This document shows, in pieces, positions 52,611 to 62,515 of a stretch of 64,000 nt of DNA; positions within the stretch are counted from its first letter, which is position 1; each line of letters begins with the position of its first letter. Both the position numbers and the translations under genes were made by a program. The notes beneath the pieces were generated by a model. That model was not told the DNA's origin. It ran no database searches and saw only the letters and a list, made by a program, of their open reading frames with translations. This stretch comes from Diploptera punctata (taxonomy: Eukaryota; Arthropoda; Insecta; Blattodea; Blaberidae). The stretch covers positions 31,275 to 95,274 of the forward strand of contig JASPKZ010009913.1 in the NCBI GenBank assembly GCA_030220185.1, read 5' to 3'.

Positions 52611-53366
52611 ATTTTATTTTATAATTTTCAAGTTGTTTATTGTTAAAAAAATTATAAGTAATTATGTGCTTATTTCCTTCCATAAACACGTGCACAGCAA
52701 GCTAGAATTATATTTATAACGCCCAAGCTAACAGACTTTTCAAATTTAAAAAAATTCTATTGTTGTCACATAATGACATTCCTTGCCTGAGAGCAACACC
52801 ATACACACAGAGTAGAGAGAAATAGTGAAAATAAAATAAAAGTCGTAGCGTAGTGGTTAAGGCACTGCGCTACAAGCCGGAAGGTCGAGGGTTCGAGTCC
52901 CGGTGGGGTCAGGATTTTTAAACTGACCCAAACCTTCTGGCGGCACTATGGCCCTGGGGTCGACTCAGCCTCTAACTGAAATGAGTACCAGACGCTTGTT
53001 CTGGGGTAAAGGCGGCCGTCACGCAGGGCTGACAACCCGGCTAAGTGCCGATTGTCAAGAAAAAAGTGGGAGCCTTAACCTCCTACTACCCCAAGGGCCT
53101 CCTGAGGCCTGTAGCGGGATCACTTTACCTTTTTTTTATTTTATAATTTTCAAGTTGTTTATTGTTAAAAAAAAATTATAAGTAACAATGTGCTTATTTC
53201 CTTCCATAAACACGTGCACAGCAAGCTAGAATTATATTTATAACGCCCAAGCTAACAGACTTTTCAAATTTAAAAAAATTCTATTGTTGTCACATAATGA
53301 CATTCCTTGCCTGAGAGCAACACCATACACACAGAGTAGAGAGAAATAGTGAAAAATAAAATAAAA
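52611..53366 (+). repeat. SINE-A between ~231-bp direct repeats
   Basis: 52611-52841 and about 53135-53366 are nearly identical (ataacgcccaagctaacag, gagagcaacaccatacac). They abut the two ends of SINE-A exactly, like a target-site duplication but about 20 times longer than usual. Confidence 0.88.
52842..53130 (+). mobile_element. SINE-A, slightly 5' truncated
   Basis: Starts at gtcgtagcgtagtgg, lacking about 10 head bases, and keeps both pol III boxes. Ends cgggatcactttacc. Confidence 0.9.
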
Positions 53367-53494
53367 CTTAGTTTGTAGCCCTGAGTCAACATAATGCAAT
53401 AGGCATTATCTCAAAATATTGTAAAACTGACTTAGATTGTTATATGCTTGTACCCTTCAACTTTTATAAGATTCATGATGTGATCCGTTGAGGT

Positions 53495-53558
53495 ATTCAC
53501 CTGAAAGGTCCGTCTCCTCAACTTAATTAAGTTGAGGAGACGGACCTTTCAGGTGAAT
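53495..53558. repeat. Perfect 64-bp palindrome
   Basis: 53495-53526 and 53527-53558 are exact reverse complements with no spacer, centred on ttaa. It contains gttgagga and cctttcagg, echoing the HHR-FB arms. In DNA or RNA it would form a 32-bp hairpin with no loop. Confidence 0.95.
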
Positions 53559-54175
53559 ATTCTATAATTTTATATTAATTTTGTACCCTTCAGTTATACA
53601 AAACATGAAATCGTAAAAAAATCAGGAACTACAACAAAGGGTGCCCTCTTTCACCCACCCTCTTTAATTTATATACATTGACAAAGTTGTCAGAAAATGG
53701 CAACTGACTTTAAATTCTAATAATAAAATAGGTGTTGACACACTCATATTTGCTGATGTTCAGGCTATAATGGCTTCTTCAGAGAATGACTTATAAAGAG
53801 CCATTTTTTAAATTAAACAATATTGCACAAAATTACAACCTAGAAATTTCTTCAACAAAAACTGAAGTAATAAACCAGTGTGGCAAAGAAATGGAAATAA
53901 CAAAAATAGTACAAAATGACAAAATGCTAGAACAAGTAAAAGATTTCAATTATCTAGGTGTATCTTTAAGCTGTAATAGAAAAAAATACATAAGTAATAT
54001 ATTACAAATGAAGGGCTTAGGGCAATAACATGATTAGCAACATTCTGTTAAGAAATGAAATATCTCCATATAAAAGCAAATAAATGTATTGAAATAGCCA
54101 TAAAATAATTTGTAAGTGCACTAGTGATGAGTTAAAACATATAGACACACAATATATTAACAATACTGCACAATT

Positions 54176-54580
54176 AGTATTTATTGTATTGTATTGTAAG
54201 CCTATGTTTTCCCTTTACAGAGATTTAGGCGCTCTCCCCCTACAGGGAAGAATTTGAACCATACTAATTTAGTTACACTTGTTTTCGTATAGATGTCATT
54301 TTGAGTGGTATGTGGTCAGCGTTCCGCCTCATACTGACATCTAGGAAACCAAGGTAGTACTAGGACGGGAAAATTCGGTAAATTTTGCTTAGAGGCCTTT
54401 TCATTCAGGCTTAAGGATTTTTTACGAGCCTGAAAATCTTCAGACTCGGGACCCACGGCTTAAAGTCCTTCCTGGAGGACTTGCTCCTTGGATTTTTCCG
54501 TCCTAAAAAATCCATCAACCCCGGCCGGGTTTGAACCCGCGACCCTTGGGACCAGAGGCAAGGAGCATAACCACTAGTCC
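54176..54580 (-). mobile_element. SINE-C, full length
   Basis: Minus strand, with tail ttgtattgtattgtaagcc and head to ccactagtcc. cacaatt on both sides is a possible short TSD. Confidence 0.85.
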
Positions 54581-54944
54581 ACAATTTTTTGAAATATTAA
54601 AATCCATATATCTCAAAAAGAACAATATGTGGCTTATCATGTTATTGCCCTAAGCCCTTCAAATATTTCAATATTTATGTGGCACCCTTAAAAGAACACT
54701 GGGAAAGACATTTAAAATTTTATAAAATATTGGCTGTGTCTGCAATAATGTATGATTCATAAATATGGACTCTGAATAAACAGACAATTAAGAGAATAGA
54801 AGTCGCAGAAATGAAATGTTTACAATTTGTGACAAGATATACTTTAATGGATAAAAAACAGAGTGAAGCTATTTACAAAGAACTACAAGTATTCAGTCTA
54901 GATTTTTAAGATACATTACAAAACTCCGTTGAGGTCACTGTGTT

Positions 54945-55140
54945 AAAGTTTTAAGAATTATAAAACAGTACCTGATATCTCAGTTGTCCTCAATAATTTG
55001 CAGTGTTGTTTTATAGGAGGCCTTTCGGTAACTGAAGTATCATCTTCTGCTTTCATTTTAGTATAAAACAACACTGCAAATTATTGAGGACGACTGAGAT
55101 ATCAGGTACTGTTTTATAAATTCTTAAAACTTTTAAGTAT
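54945..55140 (+). mobile_element. Foldback element, HHR-FB relative without intact core
   Basis: Arms 54945-55013 and 55065-55138 are near-perfect reverse complements (tacctgatatctcag, tttgcagtgttgtttta). The loop contains aggcctttcggtaactgaag, reminiscent of the HHR block, but no paired stem II between core halves is visible. It sits in the dead LINE. Confidence 0.7.
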
Positions 55141-55290
55141 TCAATCTGACAGATAAAATAGAAAAGTATAGGAGAAAATGGTATGAACATGTCTGTAGCA
55201 TGGATACCAACAGATTGCCTTGAATGTTAAAATGTTCCCATAATATAGATAATAGGATTACAAAATTTATTAAGGCTCCAGTTGGTTTTA

Positions 55291-55629
55291 TAATCCTTGT
55301 AAAGTTTTATTCTTGCTTGTCTTTTGATTGAGGTTGAAATGAATACTTTGGAGGACAAGGGCTGTATAGTAGTTTAATATTTTTAGGGAAAATTAATCAA
55401 TGGTGACAATATAGCAATTTAAAGACATTTTTTATTCTTTGTTATATGGTTTGTTGTAATTATATTTATATTATTTTAAAGTGAAAGTACAATAAATTCT
55501 AATCTTAATAATGTAGCCAACAAGTGCTTTCGGTTTGAAGAAAAAACTCAAATTCCACAAAAAAGTAGTACATAAAAAAAAAGGTATTAACATTAATAAT
55601 GGTTCTAATAATTTAAGTAAAATAGTCTG
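55291..55629. other. Unclassified AT-rich spacer
   Basis: No feature recognised. Confidence 0.35.
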
Positions 55630-55760
55630 AACTATCAACCTAGAAGAGGAAAAAGAGATAGGGGATGCCCACAAAAGAGATGGACACAGCAGCTATGATA
55701 CTTGAAGCCAGACAAACCAATAAGGTTTAATCCTTGTAAGAAGACGAAGATAAATGTTAT
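55630..55760 (+). pseudogene. Short LINE tail fragment
   Basis: Reads RGCPQKRWTQQL-like and ends KKTK, resembling the GRPxxRW block of other tails. Weak. Confidence 0.35.
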
Positions 55761-55906
55761 ACAGGATGGGGCATAAACACCTGACAGTTTTTAAAATAAT
55801 TTTAACACTGTTTGCTTGGTCAAATATATATGTAATGTTGAAATAAATATAATTTTATGGAATTTTAGATTACATTATTCACTGATGTGTTTAGTGTTTG
55901 TTTCAG

Positions 55907-56055
55907 AAGTTAGTAACTCAGTTGACAGTAGTGACTATCATCTGACAGAGCTGTGCGATGGAGTGGTGGCCTATATTGGAACAAATTCACACAGTAACAA
56001 CAAACTCCATTACATCTATTCAGTAGGATTTTCAGAGTTGCAATGCTCCCTCTAG
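55907..56055 (+). CDS. Candidate terminal exon, unknown product
   Basis: A pyrimidine-leaning acceptor (ttagtgtttgtttcag, AG at 55905-55906) precedes an open frame of about 49 codons. The residues SSDYHLTELCDGVVAYIGTN and LHYIYSVGF lead to a TAG at 56053-56055. It is less AT-rich than its surroundings and has no transposon signature. No upstream exon could be identified. It could be a host-gene last exon or chance. Confidence 0.3.
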
Positions 56056-56299
56056 GAACAATGTGTCAACTGTGGGTTTGAAAATGTCATGAAGAAGGTT
56101 CTGTACAAAATGCAAAACTGCATATCTGTGGCACTTCTCAAAGCCCGCATCATAATTCTACAAAATTCAGCTTGTTCATGAGATAAAGTAGCCAGATTTA
56201 TTTTTTTCTAATCTTGGTCAATCAAATGAAGGTACTTTTATCTTAAAGGATATATTAAAAAGTCACTACTGAAACATGTCATATCAAACTCCATAAAAT

Positions 56300-56700
56300 T
56301 ATATACATGGGCTGTAACAAAAATAGTGGCAACACTGCTGTAGAAGCAAAACCAGACATAGTTAATAGTTATAACTCCTGTCACATGTTAGTATATGTCT
56401 GACCTATCTTACAGTAAATGGACTTGTCCTTATGTCTCAAAATGCATGTGCTTTGGAGAGAGAAAGCTGTTGTGTTTTGCCATGTTTACAAAGCAGGAAC
56501 AGAGATTTTGGTTGAAAATTCATTGTGCCATGGCCATACAGCATGACAATGTCATAAAGGTCTTGTGGAAGCATATGTGGAGATGCCATAATCATACTAG
56601 TAATAAATTAATAGTTGCTTCTATTAAAGTTACATTTCAACATGACTCAAATATATCTTGTATCAAAGCTCGCAATGCTAACATTATTTTAAAACCATAG
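56300..56700 (+). pseudogene. Mariner-like transposase N-terminal fragment
   Basis: A 101-residue frame MSDLSYSKWTCPYVSKCMCF, CFAMFTKQEQRFWLKIHCAM resembles the start of an insect mariner-like transposase family with an HTH_48 domain. The helix-turn-helix is decayed and the catalytic part absent. gggctgtaacaaaaatagtg just upstream may be its terminal repeat. Assignment is from memory. Confidence 0.5.
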
Positions 56701-56707
56701 TGTATGT

Positions 56708-57256
56708 CCCACCTTTAGAAATGAGTCTTAAACACCATTTGATATGAACAACAAGAAAAGTAAAAAATTCACATAGAACCCTCTGGTTCCAATTTCTTGA
56801 CATTTTAAACAATCTGTGATTCGATAAATTCTTTCAGGTTCAGTTAATGAACACAAATCACTGATATTGCCTAAATATTCATGTATAATGTTTTATTTAA
56901 CAAATGAAAAACAGCCATTCTCAGCTTGATCTAAATTTTTAATGTTTTATTAATATTTTTAACTGTTTTTGTTTAATTTTCCCACCTTTAGAAATGAGTC
57001 TTAAACACCATTTGATATGAACAACAAGAAAAGTAAAAAATTCACATAGAACCCTCTGGTTCCAATTTCTTGACATTTTAAACAATCTGTGATTCGATAA
57101 ATTCTTTCAGGTTCAGTTAATGAACACAAATCACTGATATTGCCTAAATATCCATGTATAATGTTTTATTTAACAAATGAAAAACAGCCATTCTCAGCTT
57201 GATCTAAATTTTTAATATGTTTTATTAATATTTTTTAACTGTTTTTGTTTAATTTT
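56708..57256 (+). repeat. 273-bp tandem duplication
   Basis: Units 56708-56980 and 56981-57256 are almost identical (start cccacctttagaaatgag). Differences are tiny: atattcatg against atatccatg and a few indels. Adjacent to the mariner-like fragment. Confidence 0.92.
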
Positions 57257-58330
57257 AGTGTGATATATTTCATACTCTAAAAAAAGTTTAATATTTCTTT
57301 AACATGCATATGAATTATGAATTTAATTAAATTATGAATTACTGATATTGTCGCAAATTTATATAACGAAAATTTAGGCAACACCAATGATTTGTGTACC
57401 TAATTTTTTATCTACAATAGTATTTTATTCAACATTTGAATAAAGAAATGTTACACTATTTTCTGATTGATCTAAATGTTTAATATCAGTAATGTCAACA
57501 TATTCTAGTTCATTTTTAATGGAAAAAAAAAATTGACGTTTCTGTAACATGTATCGAAATTTGCAGCGCTAAAATTAGGTTCGATTTCAAATAAACAATA
57601 ATGCAAATATTAATGATGGCCTTATCTAACTTTTGTAGGCCTATATAACTAATTGAGAATTTAATGAATACAAATTTAATGTGTTTCGGTTAATCCAATA
57701 CCCGAACAAAAAAATAGTTTCGGTAACAGAATTTGTATGCAACGCTAAAATTAGATATTACCAAATCGTATATACAAGTTTAAGAAAGATTGATGTCAAT
57801 AATGCAAAAATATTAATAACGGCCGTGTCTTACCTTGATATACAACTAATTAAGAACTTCTGGTGTAGGAGATGACAAAATATAACAAACGGTGCACGAG
57901 TCACTAGTAAAAAAAACTATACGACTTGTTAAGAATATAAATGCGTTGTAAACGCAAGCTGACAAACGGGTCAGCAGCAATGTCACTTCCCAAAATAGCA
58001 AGTTTGCAAATAGTTAATTGAAAATCACATTTGTGTCGTGTCAAGCAAGCACCTGATCTTCCTTAGAGGCCATGAACTGGAGTATAATGCACGACATGTT
58101 GATTGGAATTATGTATCAAACACGGACACAATATTTCACACGGACAACCGTTCGGCACAGCTTACGAGAAAGTGAGGTGCGCACACATGTTATATCAATG
58201 ATTCACATGCCTACCGCCTAGAGGAGCCACTGTACGGTCTCGCTCAATAGAAACAGGCAGGTAATAAATAATTAGCGTGATTTTAAACTGCGCATTTTCT
58301 CCACACTAAATTAATTACTCTACATTTCCT
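57257..58330. other. AT-rich unclassified region with weak internal repeats
   Basis: 57540-57660 and 57715-57860 share an order of blocks (aacgctaaaattag, aataatgcaaatatta, ggcc, aactaatt), suggesting an old duplication. No gene seen. Confidence 0.4.
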
Positions 58331-58344
58331 TTACAAATAAACAA

Positions 58345-58785
58345 AATAAAAATTAAAATATATATCTGTTGACAGTGCCGTCGTCCTCAACTGAGATAAA
58401 GTACTATTATTTAAAATGTTATCTGGAGGCCTTTCGCAAGTTAACTTCCATCATCAGCAGGATGAGTGCTACTAGATGATGTTGTTTAGGACGCTGTAGA
58501 CTTGAAGTGTCGTTAGTAGTAACTAACTTGTTTTTAACGATCTCGTATGATGTCTTGTACGACTGCCGTGTGTTCTCATTTATTAGTTGTTTATTTCTTT
58601 TGTAATTCAAGATCTTCCAATATATTTATCTTTGCTGGAATTTTTTATTTGTGAACTATTGTTAGAGTTTTTTTCTATTATAAATCACAGTTGAGGACAA
58701 CGGCACCTGCAAATAGGTATGTATTTTAATATTTATTTTATGACTATTCTCCTCAACGGAATTTGATTTGAATTTTATTAGCATT
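58345..58785 (-). mobile_element. HHR-FB-related element, copy F5
   Basis: aaataaacaa at 58335-58344 and 58786-58795 flanks it (10-bp TSD). The right tail (gactattctcctcaacgg to ttttattagcatt) matches F1-F4. A long unrelated middle (58470-58690) replaces the right HHR arm, though gttgaggacaacggcacc still mirrors the left arm. Confidence 0.75.
58423..58460 (-). ncRNA. Hammerhead motif in F5
   Basis: Minus strand: CTG, CTGATGA (58451-58457), stem II GGAAG / CTTGC around TTAA with one mismatch, GAAA (58432-58435), GGCC, predicted cleavage after C, then CAG. The core is identical to 138-163 except in stem II and at the cleavage base (C, also permitted). Confidence 0.68.
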
Positions 58786-58849
58786 AAATAAACAATGCTT
58801 ATAAATTTATGGAACGGAATATTCCTATTTTTTAATTATAATTTAACAT

Positions 58850-59039
58850 AACCAGGATGTTTGAGACTTTTGGTATGGATTCTCTGAAGTAGTCCCCGCC
58901 CGGAAAACCGAATGGGAGACAATTTTACCTCCGAAAAATTTTACCCCAGTGGAAATCATATCCGCATTCTTGATGGTTGTACTTTTACGGTTAAAACCCT
59001 CTCTATTTCGACCAGGGTACTTTTTCGTCTGGCTTGTCG
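58850..59039 (+). other. Unclassified G+C-richer segment
   Basis: gtagtccccgcccggaaaac and attttacctccgaaaaattt look repeat-derived; the class is unknown. Confidence 0.3.
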
Positions 59040-59460
59040 CCTTAGACCTGTCCGGCATTACTCTAAGAGAGGGAAGGAGATTATTAGTATTTGAGAATAA
59101 AGTTCTTAGACTTTTTGACCAAAGAGAGATGAACAAACAGGTGGATGAAGAAGACTGCTTAACAGTGAGCTACATGGTCTTTATAAGAAGCCAGATATAA
59201 TAAGAACAGTTAAGTCTCGGAGATTACGATGGGCAGGACATGTGGCAAGAATGGGGAATGAAAAAGTGAATGGAAGCTTTGTAAAAAAACCAGAGGGAAG
59301 GCGCCCAATTGGTAGACCAAAACTTAGGTGAGACAATAACCATGATTTGAGGGAAGTAGATTATACAGGGGATGATTGGAAAATATCTCAGGATAGGAAT
59401 GTATCGAGAGCTCATTACCGCGCGGCCATGAACCTAAGGGTTCGATAGTACCAGGGAATA
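59040..59460 (+). pseudogene. LINE-a tail, decayed
   Basis: FENKVLRLFDQREMNKQVDE then RLRWAGHVARMGNE-like and REVDYTGDDW in shifted frames, ending gttcgatagtaccaggg. Confidence 0.78.
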
Positions 59461-59519
59461 GTTAGTTATTTAGTTAATTAGTCATAACTAGAATGCAATA
59501 TTTCATATGATAACGTACC

Positions 59520-60575
59520 AGAAATGTCATAAAAGACAATCTGGTGGCATTAAACAAAAAAAAATATATTTCATATGAAGAAGAAAAAATGTAGGGCCTA
59601 CATGCAAAAATATCAAATTTTTGTAAAGAACTTAGGGTTAATAAATTCTATCTTTTAAGCCACACTTGATCCAAAAACATTCTAGATTAAAAGTGTATAA
59701 AACACTGGCTCTTCTTTTGGATGGTAGCAAAGTATGGACCATTGCAACAGAAGGATATACAGATACTCAGATTTGCCGAAACGAGAAATCTTCGAAGGAC
59801 TGCAGGATACACACTAGAAGATAATAGAAGAATTACATTTCTGATTACACTGGTCAATATGATTTTTGTCTCATGAGTACCAATGGTTGTACTTAATGCA
59901 GTTTTTTATCGTGTTTTCAAATATGTATTCGGAATTTCTCCATCACCCACAGTTTTTTTTTATTTCAATTTAAATTAATGGATTTAAATAATTATTTTTT
60001 AATAAACGTTTTTTCGTCCATTTGTCCATTGTAAAATAAAATCAAACGAGCTAACTCAAATGATTTCAGCTATGAAAAAGAGATGTCAAGGCAAATGAAA
60101 TCTAATATGCTGGCCGATTATTGTTGGACCATCAAGAGGGATGCTCCACAGGCGAAATGTAGCAGAAAATCGTCATTTCTTACTTTCTAGGCGAGTCCGA
60201 ATGTTCGAATGTTGTGAGTTAGAATGTAGAAAATATTAAAGTGTTTGAAATTATAAATTCCTGTCTCTCGGAAACCTTGCGTGATGGAGAAAACCCGATA
60301 TCATATTTGAATTTAGGAGGAAAAATACTATCAGAATCACATTTTTTTCTTTCCGAGACAAAAAAAAAAGTTTATTTTTTTGTTGCTCAATGTTATACGT
60401 CAAGATAGATGCAACATGTTCATCGAATGGAAGATTACGGAATACCCAAGGAGATGTTAAACTATCGACCTGCAGGAAGAAGAAAACCGAGACGTCCACT
60501 AAAAAAAGACTATTGGATGGTGTTTCTATTGAGACCGAAACAGGTCAACAAATGGTCTAAATTCGTAAATGGATT
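59520..60575 (+). pseudogene. LINE-b tail interrupted by ~550-bp insert
   Basis: 59520-59847 gives LINE-b blocks up to ttctgattac. 60395-60575 resumes with gtcaagatagatgcaacatg through agaccgaaacaggtcaacaa to (ATG)n. The insert 59848-60394 is unclassified and has no clear ends. Confidence 0.7.
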
Positions 60576-60578
60576 ATA

Positions 60579-60610
<32 letters not shown>

Positions 60611-60612
60611 AA
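60576..60612. repeat. (ATG)n microsatellite
   Basis: Extends directly from the LINE-b 3' end. Confidence 0.95.
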
Positions 60613-60692
60613 AATCCTATGGTCTGATCGGGAATCTAACCCTGAACTCAATGAATTATAGTCAAAAACTCTGATCGCTAGAGCATGAGACT
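60613..60692 (-). repeat. SINE-F head, diverged
   Basis: tatggtctgatcgggaatc through gctagagcatgag matches 2757-2826 on the same strand. Confidence 0.55.
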
Positions 60693-61082
60693 GGTCATAA
60701 TGATAAACGTAGTTGACAGAGATTTTTATATAATGTATTAAAGTAAGCTATCTAACACCAATGTATGATTCAACAAGCCGTGGAAACAAAAGAATATTAG
60801 TCATTATGAGAATAAGCAGCAGAACAATGAAAAATTAATGAGCAATGCAATTCTTTCAACGAAATTATGAGAAACATGACTCATCCATGTATGAAGCTAC
60901 TGTTAAATGTACTTATAATCAATATAAATCATTAACATAAACTGAATCTGTGAAAACCATAACTGTATAAGTTACATTTATATTGTCACAGATGACCGGG
61001 GTTCGTTCTCACGTTGTTTACAATAATCCACACAGATTTCGAGTAATTCTCACAATCACTTTATTTGCTTCTACAATTTATC
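60693..61082. other. Unclassified AT-rich spacer
   Basis: No feature recognised. Confidence 0.4.
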
Positions 61083-61828
61083 ATAAGTAATGCCACGAGT
61101 GATTTCCAAATTACCGATAAATTCACGACTCACGAAGTGAGGAGTAAATTTATCTAGAGAATCTGGAAATCAAGAGTGACATTTGTTAGGACTATTTAAC
61201 GAATATAATTAAGCTGTTTACTCACAAACCATTATTTAAATATAGTTATTTTAAATATTCATATATTTAATGTAAACGGCGATGTTTGAAAACAAATGAG
61301 GAACGATTGGTACTCTGTTTTTTGTTCGTCACTGCAACCAGATCACATTATTTATTGCCAAAGGAACGCAATATTGTAAGAATGCACTCTAGTGGAGAAA
61401 AATGAAACACATCAAACTATAATTATATTAATTCATTTCTGATGTCCTATGATGTAAATATGACAATTATATTTTTCTGGAATGTTAATATTGGGAAAAT
61501 ACATTTAAGAAAGTGCAAACAGTGGTTTCTTTTTTTTTTTTGGTGGTATAATCAATTGCTACAAATGTTTTTATATTAACTTCCGCATGCGCTATGTGTT
61601 GACATTCATGCACTATATATACAATCTGGTAGCCGCATTTCTTAGAGAGTCAGTCACGGCAAAATAATGCTATGACCTATTTAGAATGTTAAAAAGGAGG
61701 TGCTTTCTTTATTATGATAAACTTTAGTTGGTAAATTCTAGGCGAAACACGACTGTGATTGGTTGTAAATAAAAAATCATTGAAATATGATTGGTCATTG
61801 ACTCCCATTTGGGGCATGAGTTAAATAG
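61083..61828 (+). mobile_element. Rep-Z, full length, first of a tandem pair
   Basis: Starts with the terminal hairpin (arms meeting at gactcacgaagtgagga) and ends gagttaaatagt. About 745 bp. The next copy begins at once (cataagtaatgcc). Confidence 0.85.
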
Positions 61829-62515
61829 TCATAAGTAATGCCATGAGTGATTTCCAAATTATCGATAAATTCACGACTCACGAAGTGAGGAGTGAATTTA
61901 CCTAGAGAATTTGGAAATCAAGAGTGGCATTTGTTAGGACTATTTAACGAATAAAATTAAGCTGTTTACTGACAAATCATTATTTAAATATAGTTTTTTT
62001 AAAAATATGTATATATTTAATGTAAACGGCGATGTTTGAAAACAAATGAGAAACGTTATGTTTCATTTGTTCATCACTGCATCCAGATCATATTTATTGC
62101 CAAATAGAATCGCAATATTGTAAGAATGCACCCTAGTGGAGAAAAAATTAAACACATCATTACAGGTTATTAATTAATTTCTGATGTCCTATGATGTAAA
62201 TATGTCAATTATATTCTTCTCCAACGTTAATTCCTGGGAAATAATACGTTTAAGAAAGTGCAAACTGTGGTTTATTTTTTTTCATGGTATAATTAATTGC
62301 TACGAATGTTTTTTTTATTATATCTCGCATGCATAATCTGATTACATTCGTGCACTGTATATACAATTTGGGAGCCACTTCACAGAATGAAAGCGATAAA
62401 ATGAAAGTGATAAAATCGAGGTGAAAAAGACTGTGATTGGTTGTAAATCAAAATTCATTGAAATATGATTGGTCATTGACTGCCATTTGAGGCATGAATT
62501 AAATAGTCACTAGTA
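61829..62515 (+). mobile_element. Rep-Z, second of the tandem pair
   Basis: Head-to-tail with the previous copy; diverged and shortened near 62340-62400. Ends gaattaaatagtcac. Confidence 0.8.

Larger units (their letters stand above)
53600..55290 (+). pseudogene. Divergent LINE, split by SINE-C and a foldback
   Basis: 53640-54010 reads TLFNLYT-like, then EISSTKTEVINQCGKEMEIT and DFNYLGVSLSCN. 54720-55270 reads AVSAIMYDS, IEVAEMKCLQFVTRYTLM and IEKYRRKWYEHVCSMDTNRL. The order matches LINE-b-like reverse transcriptase 3' regions. A stretch at 54636-54660 repeats 54008-54032 in inverted orientation, so the LINE is also rearranged. Confidence 0.65.
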
